A stretch of 12,441 bases of DNA. It comes from an uncultured Planctomycetaceae bacterium (GTDB lineage Bacteria; Planctomycetota; Planctomycetia; Pirellulales; JACPPG01). Numbering within the stretch: the stretch's first letter is position 1; every line of letters starts with the position of its first letter. The translations under genes were made by a program, and so were the position numbers. The notes beneath the pieces are model-generated. The model did not search any database. It saw nothing but the letters and a program-made list of their open reading frames with translations, and was not told the DNA's origin. Positions 5,227 through 12,441 of this stretch are shown here, in pieces. The stretch is taken from the NCBI GenBank assembly GCA_945957305.1, contig CAMFLN010000021.1, positions 1 through 12,441 of the forward strand, in the 5' to 3' direction.

Positions 5227-7884
5227 ATGTCTGACGGCGTGGTTCGCCGCCCGAGCTTCTCACATCGCACATCCGCAGTTCGTAAATTCATGGGTCGCCC
5301 TGCACAGACGCCAATCTGGCCGTTTTTGCTCGTGGTAGCGTTCCTCTTCTTGCTGTGCCTGGCGGCGCCGCGAGAGTGGAGCGGCATCGCGCACTATGGA
5401 ACTTCGCGCGCGTCGCGGGTCGTAGCGACTACACAGACGCCGAGCGACATATACAGCGAGGCAACTCCGCGCGCGCCCCTGAGTTGGCCTGCCGAAGCCG
5501 CTGACGTGCTGGATTTCGACGCCGTCGCGCCTGTTGCGGAAGCCACCGTAGTTGAAACCGATGACGCCGCAGCGGAACCCTCTGGCGATGAAGCACTGGC
5601 TGCCGAGTCCTCGACAGCGCCGACGACCGAGTTCATCGCCCCAGAGCCGGCACCCGCGGCCCTGCTGGTAGCGCGTCAATCGCCGATTGTCGAACCGCAT
5701 CCGGAAATCGCGGAGCCGACGATCGCTGCCGAGCCCAAGCCAGACGCCAAATCATCGGCCGGCGCGCCGGACGAGCCACGAGCGACGGTCGTTGAGACGG
5801 CGGCGCCACTGCACGACGAAGCGCCCGCGACCATCGTCGTCGCCGACTCGGCGGGTGGATGGATCATGCCGGCCGACCTACTGCGACGTCTGGAAAACTT
5901 AGCTTGCGAATGTGAGTGCACGGATTGGGCATGTGATGTCACGGACAAAATCTTGCTCTTATGCGAACAGACGGCGCCGACCGATCCCCATGCGTCGCGT
6001 ATCTTGGCGGAACTACGTAGCGCCGCGGCCCAGGTTGATGCACTTGTGCCCACGATCAACAATCGTGCGATCGCCATCGAGCTCTTGCGCGTCAGGCATG
6101 GACTGATTCGCCGGCTGGATGTCTGGGAATTAATGCCCGGCATGTTCACCAAGCGTACTCAACCCGCCCGGCCGGATGCGGAGTCGGTGCAACGTCTGGC
6201 AGCCACGCTCGACGAAATCGAAACGATCACGCGCGCGGCGGGAACCGAGGGGGACCAATGGCGCCGTTACCTGGCGCTGGCGACGTTGCGGGCACTGACC
6301 AACGCTCAATCCGGAATCTCGACGACCGACGCGCAGCGGCTGGCGGTAGAGATTCGTCAACGCATCAGCCGCCGTGACCTGAGCGATGCGCAGCGCCGCT
6401 TTACGACCAGTAAGCCTGTCGTTGCATTGAGTGCAGCACTACGTCCATGGACGCTGGACGGACTCGATCCTGCCCGGCTGCTGGCGGATGTCGAGCGATT
6501 CGAGGCGACGACGCAACCGAGCGATGCCCACAACGTCGCTGATGACTATCTGGAAGCGGCGCTGATCTCGACGCGCGACGGCGACTTGGCGCAGCGGCTG
6601 GAAACGAACTATCGGAACGCCAATATTCGTTTCGCCTTGTCGGAGAAATTGCTTAAGCGTTTACTGCCCGCGGTCTCGACCTCGACCGATCCTGTGCGTG
6701 ATCAGGTTTTGGGAATTCCGACGCGCGGGGTGAGCACAACGTCGACCAAGGTCGACGTCAAGCTGGTGCCCGATGGCCGCCGTCTGCGGGTAGCGCTCGA
6801 AGCCAGCGGCCAGGTCCTGGCCAACACTCAGTCCACAAGTGGTCCGGCGACCTTGTACACGCATAGCGACTCGAGCTATCTGGCGCGCAAGGTTGTGGAC
6901 CTGGACCTACGCGGAATTCGCACGTGGCCGGCTGAAAGCGAGTGTATCGATGCGCGCACTCGCTTGCGCTCCGTAAGCACCGACTTTGACGGCGTGCCGC
7001 TGGTGGGCGCATTGGTTGAAACAGTGGCGCGATCTCGTCATGCCGAGCAAGAAAGCGAAGTGCGCAGCGTGCTGCGGCGCAAGGTCGAGTCACAAGCCCG
7101 GCGGAAAATGGATTCGGTCGCCGAGGAACGTCTGGACAAGGTTAATCAACTCATGCGCGAGCGAGTGATTCAGCCGCTCGAGGCTATGTCGCTCGATCCG
7201 CAGGTGATCAGCGCCGAAACTTCCGAAGAACGCTTGACCATGCGAATTCGACTGGCCAGCGAAGACCAATTGGCTGGCCATACTCCTCGCCCACGTGCCC
7301 CGGGCGACAGCCTGATGAGCCTGCAGATTCATCAATCGGTGTTCAACAATATTTGCGAGCAGCTCGACCTCTGCGGGCGCACATTTACCCTGACGCAGTT
7401 GCGCGCCCACATCATCAAGACATTGAATTTGCAAAACAGCCAGTTCATGGATGCCACGGACAAGGAAGTGACCATCACCTTCGCAGACAGTAACGCCGTT
7501 TGCGTTCATTGCGAAGATGGTCGCATCGGGTTGAACCTGGCAGTTGCCAAACTTTCGAACGAAGAGCGGACCTGGAAGAATTTCCAAGTCCGCGTGTTCT
7601 ATCGCCCCGAGGTCGCTGGCCTGCAGGCGAGCCTGGTGCGCGACGGCACCGTGCAATTGATCGGCAGCCGCCTGGGCGCACAGATTCCCTTGCGCGGCAT
7701 CTTTAGCAAGGCCTTTGCCAAGGATCGCAACCTGTTGCTGGTCGACCCGAAATGGTCTCAGGATGAACGCACGCGCGATTTGCTGTTTTCACAGTTCGTA
7801 ATTCAAGACGGCTGGATTGCCGTTGCCGTGGCCGAGCCACGAAACAACGTGGCTCGCCAGCCGCAACTGACCGCTCCCCGCTAG
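5227..7884 (+). CDS. Large membrane-anchored protein of unknown function
   Basis: I cannot assign this 885-residue protein to a named family. Residues 1-29 are basic and a single hydrophobic segment at about 30-47 (WPFLLVVAFLFLLCLAA) should anchor it in the inner membrane, with the rest outside the cytoplasm. Residues about 65-205 are low-complexity, rich in Ala, Pro, Glu and Thr, and probably a disordered spacer. A Cys cluster follows (C227, C229, C231, C236, C246), then a mainly helical stretch to about 480. Residues about 505-885 look well ordered and beta-rich: VDVKLVPDGRRLRVALEASG (509-528), a Thr/Ser-rich strand region, a charged helix at 605-650, then MSLQIHQSVFNNICEQLDL (697-715) and alternating strands to the end. 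The amphipathic strand and helix arrangement recalls extended lipid-binding folds, but that is only an impression. The start is supported by GGAGGGGGGAG upstream; the alternative is Met22 at 5290, which keeps the anchor. A hairpin terminator candidate separates it from uppS, and its stop overlaps that of the convergent gene. Confidence 0.85.
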   Translation: MSDGVVRRPSFSHRTSAVRKFMGRPAQTPIWPFLLVVAFLFLLCLAAPREWSGIAHYGTSRASRVVATTQTPSDIYSEATPRAPLSWPAEAADVLDFDAVAPVAEATVVETDDAAAEPSGDEALAAESSTAPTTEFIAPEPAPAALLVARQSPIVEPHPEIAEPTIAAEPKPDAKSSAGAPDEPRATVVETAAPLHDEAPATIVVADSAGGWIMPADLLRRLENLACECECTDWACDVTDKILLLCEQTAPTDPHASRILAELRSAAAQVDALVPTINNRAIAIELLRVRHGLIRRLDVWELMPGMFTKRTQPARPDAESVQRLAATLDEIETITRAAGTEGDQWRRYLALATLRALTNAQSGISTTDAQRLAVEIRQRISRRDLSDAQRRFTTSKPVVALSAALRPWTLDGLDPARLLADVERFEATTQPSDAHNVADDYLEAALISTRDGDLAQRLETNYRNANIRFALSEKLLKRLLPAVSTSTDPVRDQVLGIPTRGVSTTSTKVDVKLVPDGRRLRVALEASGQVLANTQSTSGPATLYTHSDSSYLARKVVDLDLRGIRTWPAESECIDARTRLRSVSTDFDGVPLVGALVETVARSRHAEQESEVRSVLRRKVESQARRKMDSVAEERLDKVNQLMRERVIQPLEAMSLDPQVISAETSEERLTMRIRLASEDQLAGHTPRPRAPGDSLMSLQIHQSVFNNICEQLDLCGRTFTLTQLRAHIIKTLNLQNSQFMDATDKEVTITFADSNAVCVHCEDGRIGLNLAVAKLSNEERTWKNFQVRVFYRPEVAGLQASLVRDGTVQLIGSRLGAQIPLRGIFSKAFAKDRNLLLVDPKWSQDERTRDLLFSQFVIQDGWIAVAVAEPRNNVARQPQLTAPR

Positions 7885-10079
7885 GGCGCACGTCGTTCGC
7901 GGTCCAATTGTTCGGCACGCTCGAGGTTGGCCCGCGCCTGAGGATTCTCGGGCTGCAGGCGCAGCACCTCTTGCAGCGGTGCAATCGCTGCCCGCGTGTC
8001 TCCCAAGGCCAGCAGAGCGGCTCCGAGGTTTTGCAGAGCCTCGACGTAAGAAGGCCGCACCCGGAGAGCCTCGCGATAGTGGTCAATCGCTCCGCGCAGG
8101 TCATTCTGCGCTGCCATAAGATTTGCCAGCTCGAAATGCGCCTCCGCGCGACCCGGCTCGAGGCGTAAGAGGATCAGCAGCTGCGCTTGCGCTTCGGCCG
8201 GCTTGTTTTGCTGCAAATACGCCAGGGCCAGCCCCATCCGCGCATCGCCATTATCGGGCGCCTGCCTGGTCGCGTCGAAAAATTCCTGCGTCGCCCCGGC
8301 GAGATCTCCCATGTTCATCAACACCACTGCCAGGCTGACGCGCGCCTGGATGTAATCCGGCTTCTGACGGACTGCCGTGCGGTATTGCTCGACCGCTGAC
8401 GGCAGGTTGCCTTGTGACACAAGCGCCGCGGCCATGGCATAATGCGCATTGGGAAAATCGGGCCTGATATCCACAGCTGTCTGAAACAACGACAGCGCCT
8501 TGGCCGGGTCGTTGGCATCGAGCTGTTTTAAACCCAGGTCATACCAGGCCTCGGCCAGGTTCGCGCGCGCGTCGTGCGTATCAGGCTTGATGCGCAGCGC
8601 TTGCTCGTAGTAGGGAATTGCCTCGGCCGGTCGACCATCGGCGGCCAACGCCACGCCCAGGTTCGTCAGCGCCGTCGGGTCGGCCGGATCATAGCGCAGG
8701 GTCTCTTCCCACAACGAAATCGCCGATTCATAGGCCGCCAACCGGCGCACGCATAAAGTGCTGTACACGATCGCCAACACGACGCACGCGCCCCCTACGA
8801 GTCGCAATGGGCCGACGGTTGTCGAACGTGTATTCTCGCTCGCAGGAAGGTTATCGAACCACGTACACAGTACTCGATACGCCCCTACCACGAATAAAGC
8901 CACCAGCCCTGCCGAGGCGAGATACATCCGCCGCTCGACGGCAATCTCGGTCACGATCGGCACGACCAAGGTCGGCGACAAGATCAGAAACATCCAGGCA
9001 AGCGCATACCCGGCGGCCGTGCGATACCACAGGAGCAGCGCTGTGCACAACGCCAAGATCAACATGGGGACTAACCACGGCCAGGCGGCCCCGACCGTCG
9101 TCAGATAGGGCACCTCGTAATGAATCACCAGCGGCCACGGCCAAAAGAAGAGCCGCAAGTACATGGTCAACACCTTGGTCTGCGTTAACCACCAGACCGG
9201 AGCCGCGAGTCCCGCGTTAAAACCGGCGGAGCCAGCGCGCGGACCATTGAAGTTCAGCCACAACAATAGGATCCAGCCCGAGGCGATCGCCAAGTGCAAC
9301 GACCACGATTTGCGCAGAGCTTGTGAAAACGAGCCTGAAACGAACGTACGATCAAAAAGGAATACAACAACTGGTGCCGTGACCATCACCTCTTTGCAGC
9401 CCATCCCCAGCCAACTGGCAATGCCGGCCACCGTGGCCCATGCGAGTCGTGCCCTGCCGAGCGGTGCTTCCCAATAGCGCAAGCTGGCATACAACGTGGC
9501 AAGGTAGCAGGTGCTGACCATCAGTTCCGTGCGCTGCGTCACATAGGTGACTGTCTCGCTGTGCAGTGGGTGCAAGGCCCAGACGAGTGTCACCAGGATC
9601 GCCAGCACTTCGGCCTGCTGACGGATGGCAGGCACGAAAAATCCCAAACGGAACGCCCGCCGGCAAATGCCCCACAGCAGCAAGACAGCCAGCGAGTGGC
9701 ACAGAATGTTGTAGACGTGATAGCCGGTTGGATTGCGTTGGCCGAAGAAATAATTGACTGCCAGCGAGAGGTTCACCAGCGGCCGGCCGGCGGTGCTGAT
9801 CTCGCGTGGCGGGTTGAGGGGACCGTGCGCTTCGCCCGTCCCCACCAGCGGCCAAAGCCGTTCGATTGATGTATTCTCGATGATGATGTCCTCGTCATCG
9901 AAGATAAATGGCGAGTGAATCGCACGACCATAGATAATCCACAGGGCGGCAATGATGATGGCCAGCGCTACCGCGGCAGGCCATGGGGGACGCCCGGCGC
10001 CGTGCGGCGCGGAGGGCCCCAGCGGCGACGCTTTTGCCGGGCTGCGCTCGCTGCGCGATTTATTTGCTTTGACTGCCAT
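7881..10079 (-). CDS. TMTC-like GT-C membrane protein with C-terminal TPR repeats (copy 1)
   Basis: This is a 732-residue paralogue of the gene upstream of it. Residues 34-50 are the first membrane helix, followed by the loop FIFDDEDI (58-65) with the paired acidic residues expected in GT-C enzymes. Next come GRPLVNLSLAVNYFFG (98-113), WALHPLHSETV (167-177), GCKEVMVTAP (227-236) and VERRMYL (381-387). These match the layout of eukaryotic TMTC proteins (Pfam DUF1736 plus TPRs), which transfer mannose from a dolichol carrier to proteins. Roughly ten hydrophobic segments run to about residue 445. About seven TPRs follow to residue 722, one with an insertion; their usual position on the extracytoplasmic side is inferred. 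The open frame continues upstream to 10178, but I chose the ATG at 10079: it overlaps the previous gene by 20 bases and gives an N terminus that lines up with the paralogue. Function as a protein glycosyltransferase is inferred; the bacterial family is uncharacterised to my knowledge. Confidence 0.85.
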   Translation of the reverse strand: MAVKANKSRSERSPAKASPLGPSAPHGAGRPPWPAAVALAIIIAALWIIYGRAIHSPFIFDDEDIIIENTSIERLWPLVGTGEAHGPLNPPREISTAGRPLVNLSLAVNYFFGQRNPTGYHVYNILCHSLAVLLLWGICRRAFRLGFFVPAIRQQAEVLAILVTLVWALHPLHSETVTYVTQRTELMVSTCYLATLYASLRYWEAPLGRARLAWATVAGIASWLGMGCKEVMVTAPVVVFLFDRTFVSGSFSQALRKSWSLHLAIASGWILLLWLNFNGPRAGSAGFNAGLAAPVWWLTQTKVLTMYLRLFFWPWPLVIHYEVPYLTTVGAAWPWLVPMLILALCTALLLWYRTAAGYALAWMFLILSPTLVVPIVTEIAVERRMYLASAGLVALFVVGAYRVLCTWFDNLPASENTRSTTVGPLRLVGGACVVLAIVYSTLCVRRLAAYESAISLWEETLRYDPADPTALTNLGVALAADGRPAEAIPYYEQALRIKPDTHDARANLAEAWYDLGLKQLDANDPAKALSLFQTAVDIRPDFPNAHYAMAAALVSQGNLPSAVEQYRTAVRQKPDYIQARVSLAVVLMNMGDLAGATQEFFDATRQAPDNGDARMGLALAYLQQNKPAEAQAQLLILLRLEPGRAEAHFELANLMAAQNDLRGAIDHYREALRVRPSYVEALQNLGAALLALGDTRAAIAPLQEVLRLQPENPQARANLERAEQLDRERRAP

Positions 10080-12267
10080 CCGCACGCCGTTTGAATTCCA
10101 GGGCTTTTTGCAAGTTCGCTTGTGCCTCGGCGTAGTCCGGCTGCTGCCGCGCCGCTTCGGAAAAATTCCGCAGCGCATTGTCCGTCTCGCCGAGATTCAT
10201 CTGCACGACGCCGAGATTATTGAGCGCCTGTGGGTAATGGGGGCGCAATTGCACGGCCGCCGCATACTCGCGCGCCGCGCCGTGTAAATCTTTCCCCGCG
10301 GCCAGCGCTCCGGCCAGCGCATAATGCGCCTCGGGCAGGCCCGGGTCGATGCGCAGCGCCGCCGTAAGCTCTGCGACCGCGGCCGCGTGCTGTTGTTCGT
10401 TCATCAGGACCAGCGCCAGCCCATAATGCGCGGCCGCCGATTCGGGATCGATCGCGAGCGAAGCTTGATAATCCTCCACGGCCTCGCGTGTGCGCCCCAG
10501 GGCAGCAAGGATCGTGCCTCGCGCGTACAGGACTTGCGCGCTCCGCGGATTGATCTCGACCGCCTGCGAGCAATGCTGCAGGGCCTGGTCCAGCTGTCCC
10601 ATTTTCAACAGCGCCAGACTTAGGTTTATGAGCGCATCCTCGAAATCGGGGCTCAGTCGCAGGGCCTCGTTCAAGTGCGCAACTGCCTCCGCGAGTTGTC
10701 CCGGCTGAAAACCCTGCTGCTCGCCCACCTTGGTCAGGGCGGCGCCCAGGTTGTTATGGATACCACGGCTGTTGCATCCTCGGGCGAGCGCCTGACGCGA
10801 CACGTTCAATGCCTCTTCCGGGCGATTGGCCACCAACAGTTCCGAAGCCAGGTTGGCATTGATAATCGTACTGTCGGGATATAGCCGCAGTGCTTGTTGC
10901 CAAATAGTTACCGCATCGCGGTAGTCGGCGATACGAACCATGCTCACGAGCGCCAACACTGCCGCTACCACGGCCCCGCCTGATGTAAAGACCCTCAATC
11001 TCGTTTGTGGTGGAACCTTGTCTGCTGGCGCATCGTCGGTCGCGCCGGACCTGAAGAACACATAGCAACCGGCCACCGCCAATGTCACGAGCGCCGCAAG
11101 GGGCAGGTACATACGCCGCTCGACCGCGATTTCGGTCACGATGGGAACGAGCAACGTCGGCGAGAGAATGGCAAACATCCAAATCAATACAAAACTCGCC
11201 GCGCTGCGGCGCAGAAAGAGCACGATGGTCAACACAATCAGCAGTCCCACGCCCAGTAGCCAGGGCCAGGCCGCCGCCACCGTTTCCAAGTAGGGCACCT
11301 CATAGTGGATCGACAAGGGCCAGGGCCAAACGCAGAGCTTTAGATACAGAAACAAAACTTTGGCCTGCGTAAACCACCACGTTGTACCAGCAACACCCAA
11401 ATGAAAACCCACGGACTGCGAGCGAGGCCCTCCGTAGTGCAGCGCAACGAGCAGCAACCATGTCGGACTCAATGCCGCATAAAGTGGCCACGATGCGGCA
11501 AGTGCTCGACGAAATGACCCTCGCAAGAACGTGCGCTCGAACAACAAGACCATGACCGGAGCCGAAGCCATGACTTCCTTGCAACCCATGCCGGCCAAGC
11601 AGCTCAACGCGGCCAGCCCGAGCCAGGCGGCTTTCGCTCGTGGCGGCACGACTGTCCAATAACGCAAACTGCAATAGAGGGTCGCCAAATAGAAGAACGC
11701 CATCAGCAACTCGGTCCGTTGCGTGATGTAGATCACCGCTTCCGTGTTCAAGGGGTGCAGCGCCCACACACCGGCCGCGACGAGACCCACGAGATTCGCA
11801 GCCCCTGCGAAGCGCGCGCCAAAAAAGGGCAACGCCAAGGTGCGCCGCACAATTTCCCACACCAGCGTGGCCGAGGCTGCATGCAGCAACATGTTGAACA
11901 GGCGATAGCCCGCCGGGTTCAAGTGGCCAAAATGATAGTTCACGGCAAACGTGAAATTGACGACCGGCCGGCCCGACGTGCTGAAGTCCGCCGGAGGATT
12001 CAACGGACCAGGCGCTTCGTCGGTCCCGACAAGCGGCCATAAGCGCTGCAGTGACGGATTCGTCTGGACGGCCTGACGATCATCGAAGATGAAGGGGGCG
12101 TGAATCGCTCCGCGATACACCACCGCAATGGTCACAACGAACATGAGAAACACAGCGCCTGGGCGCAGCACACCCCGCGCTGATTCACCGTCCGGCCGGC
12201 GGTAACTGGGCGCAATATCGTTCTGCGCTTGCTTCGCCGAGTTCGATTTTTTCGTCGTGCGCGACAT
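10060..12267 (-). CDS. TMTC-like GT-C membrane protein with C-terminal TPR repeats (copy 2)
   Basis: This 735-residue protein is collinear with copy 1 along its whole length; by eye about half of the membrane-domain residues are identical. The first helix is at about 37-51, followed by FIFDDRQAV (59-67), GRPVVNFTFAVNYHFG (99-114), WALHPLNTEAV (168-178), GCKEVMASAP (228-237), WPWPLSIHYEVPYL (314-327) and PIVTEIAVERRMYLP (375-389). The membrane domain ends near 445. About seven TPRs occupy 448-725, and a basic tail ends in DGSQSK. The motif order is that of TMTC-type O-mannosyltransferases, so a membrane glycosyltransferase using a polyprenyl-phosphate sugar is the best guess. Copy 2 has Arg-Gln after the FDD motif where copy 1 has Glu-Asp. 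Its stop lies inside the copy 1 start region (20-base overlap), implying translational coupling. A third TPR gene ends 46 bases upstream. No Shine-Dalgarno is visible before the ATG at 12267. Confidence 0.87.
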   Translation of the reverse strand: MSRTTKKSNSAKQAQNDIAPSYRRPDGESARGVLRPGAVFLMFVVTIAVVYRGAIHAPFIFDDRQAVQTNPSLQRLWPLVGTDEAPGPLNPPADFSTSGRPVVNFTFAVNYHFGHLNPAGYRLFNMLLHAASATLVWEIVRRTLALPFFGARFAGAANLVGLVAAGVWALHPLNTEAVIYITQRTELLMAFFYLATLYCSLRYWTVVPPRAKAAWLGLAALSCLAGMGCKEVMASAPVMVLLFERTFLRGSFRRALAASWPLYAALSPTWLLLVALHYGGPRSQSVGFHLGVAGTTWWFTQAKVLFLYLKLCVWPWPLSIHYEVPYLETVAAAWPWLLGVGLLIVLTIVLFLRRSAASFVLIWMFAILSPTLLVPIVTEIAVERRMYLPLAALVTLAVAGCYVFFRSGATDDAPADKVPPQTRLRVFTSGGAVVAAVLALVSMVRIADYRDAVTIWQQALRLYPDSTIINANLASELLVANRPEEALNVSRQALARGCNSRGIHNNLGAALTKVGEQQGFQPGQLAEAVAHLNEALRLSPDFEDALINLSLALLKMGQLDQALQHCSQAVEINPRSAQVLYARGTILAALGRTREAVEDYQASLAIDPESAAAHYGLALVLMNEQQHAAAVAELTAALRIDPGLPEAHYALAGALAAGKDLHGAAREYAAAVQLRPHYPQALNNLGVVQMNLGETDNALRNFSEAARQQPDYAEAQANLQKALEFKRRADGSQSK

Positions 12268-12313
12268 TGCGTGGCGACGCTAATCGCCGTGTATGGAACG
12301 TGGTGACAACCGC

Positions 12314-12441
12314 CTATTGCGAGGATCCCGCTTGCTTCATGGCACGCGCTTGCTGCAGATTGGCCTGGGCTTGTGGGTTGTTGGGCTGCAGGCGCAACAC
12401 CTCGTTGAACCGCAGCATGGCTTGATCGATTTGACCCAGCG
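12314..12441 (-). CDS. C-terminal end of a third TPR protein (runs off right edge)
   Basis: The minus strand is open from the window edge to a TAG at 12314-12316, encoding the last 42 or so residues of a protein. They read as the second half of a TPR (LGQIDQAMLRFNEVLRLQ), then PNNPQAQANLQQARAMKQ and a short tail ending in GSSQ. This closely resembles the C terminus of copy 1 (LRLQPENPQARANLERAEQL) and less closely that of copy 2. The gene is on the same strand, 46 bases upstream of copy 2, so it is probably the preceding gene of the same operon. It is likely a third TMTC-like paralogue, although the membrane domain that would prove this lies outside the window. Confidence 0.8.
   Translation of the reverse strand, partial: LGQIDQAMLRFNEVLRLQPNNPQAQANLQQARAMKQAGSSQ

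Noticed and set aside
7090..7656. 188-codon open frame on the minus strand
   Set aside because: It is antisense to the most ordered part of the 885-residue protein, with no domain or ribosome binding site.
7900..8700. Repetitive appearance on the minus strand, considered as a DNA repeat array
   Set aside because: The periodicity of about 102 bases is simply the 34-residue TPR unit at protein level; the copies are too different at DNA level to be a repeat element or CRISPR.
8618..9220. 200-codon open frame on the plus strand
   Set aside because: It is antisense to TMTC-like copy 1 and its Arg/Pro/Ser-rich product is typical of a shadow frame.
10080..10178. N-terminal extension of TMTC-like copy 1
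   Set aside because: The 33 added residues are read from the coding region of copy 2 in another frame, are basic and Cys-containing, and have no counterpart in the paralogue.

Overview
The window looks like a chromosomal segment of a planctomycete, probably order Pirellulales. Two hallmark families of that phylum sit side by side at the left end: a surface protein with a LEPR-XLL-type N-terminal leader followed by an SdrD B-like domain, and a BBP7-type outer-membrane beta-barrel protein. The DNA is GC-rich, Shine-Dalgarno sequences are weak or absent at most starts, and coding density is high. I see no insertion sequence, phage gene, CRISPR array, tRNA or rRNA.

Layout. (1) 1-2368, minus strand: the N-terminal part of a LEPR-XLL/SdrD-B surface protein (running off the left edge, start at 523), and upstream of it in transcription order a complete BBP7 barrel (start 2368). 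(2) 2369-2918: a divergent intergenic region with one weak promoter candidate for each direction and no gene. (3) 2919-5057, plus strand: purA (adenylosuccinate synthetase, GTG start) and uppS (isoprenyl transferase, GTG start), 63 bases apart and probably co-transcribed. A hairpin followed by T4 lies just after uppS. (4) 5227-7884, plus strand: an 885-residue membrane-anchored protein of unknown function. (5) 7881-12441, minus strand: a tandem array of at least two, probably three, paralogous genes. The two complete ones join a polytopic GT-C-like membrane domain resembling eukaryotic TMTC O-mannosyltransferases to about seven C-terminal TPRs. The third is represented only by the C-terminal end of a TPR protein.

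How the parts may work together. Apart from purA, most genes concern the cell envelope: surface protein, outer-membrane barrel, polyprenyl carrier synthesis, an anchored protein and predicted membrane glycosyltransferases. UppS makes a polyprenyl diphosphate whose monophosphate is the usual carrier for GT-C glycosyltransferases. A link to the TMTC-like array is therefore chemically sensible, but the genes lie on opposite strands and the link is only inference. The most interesting parts are the TMTC-like/TPR array, whose copies differ just after the presumed catalytic acidic motif, and the unassigned 885-residue protein. The coding ends of that protein and of the array meet in a shared CTAG.
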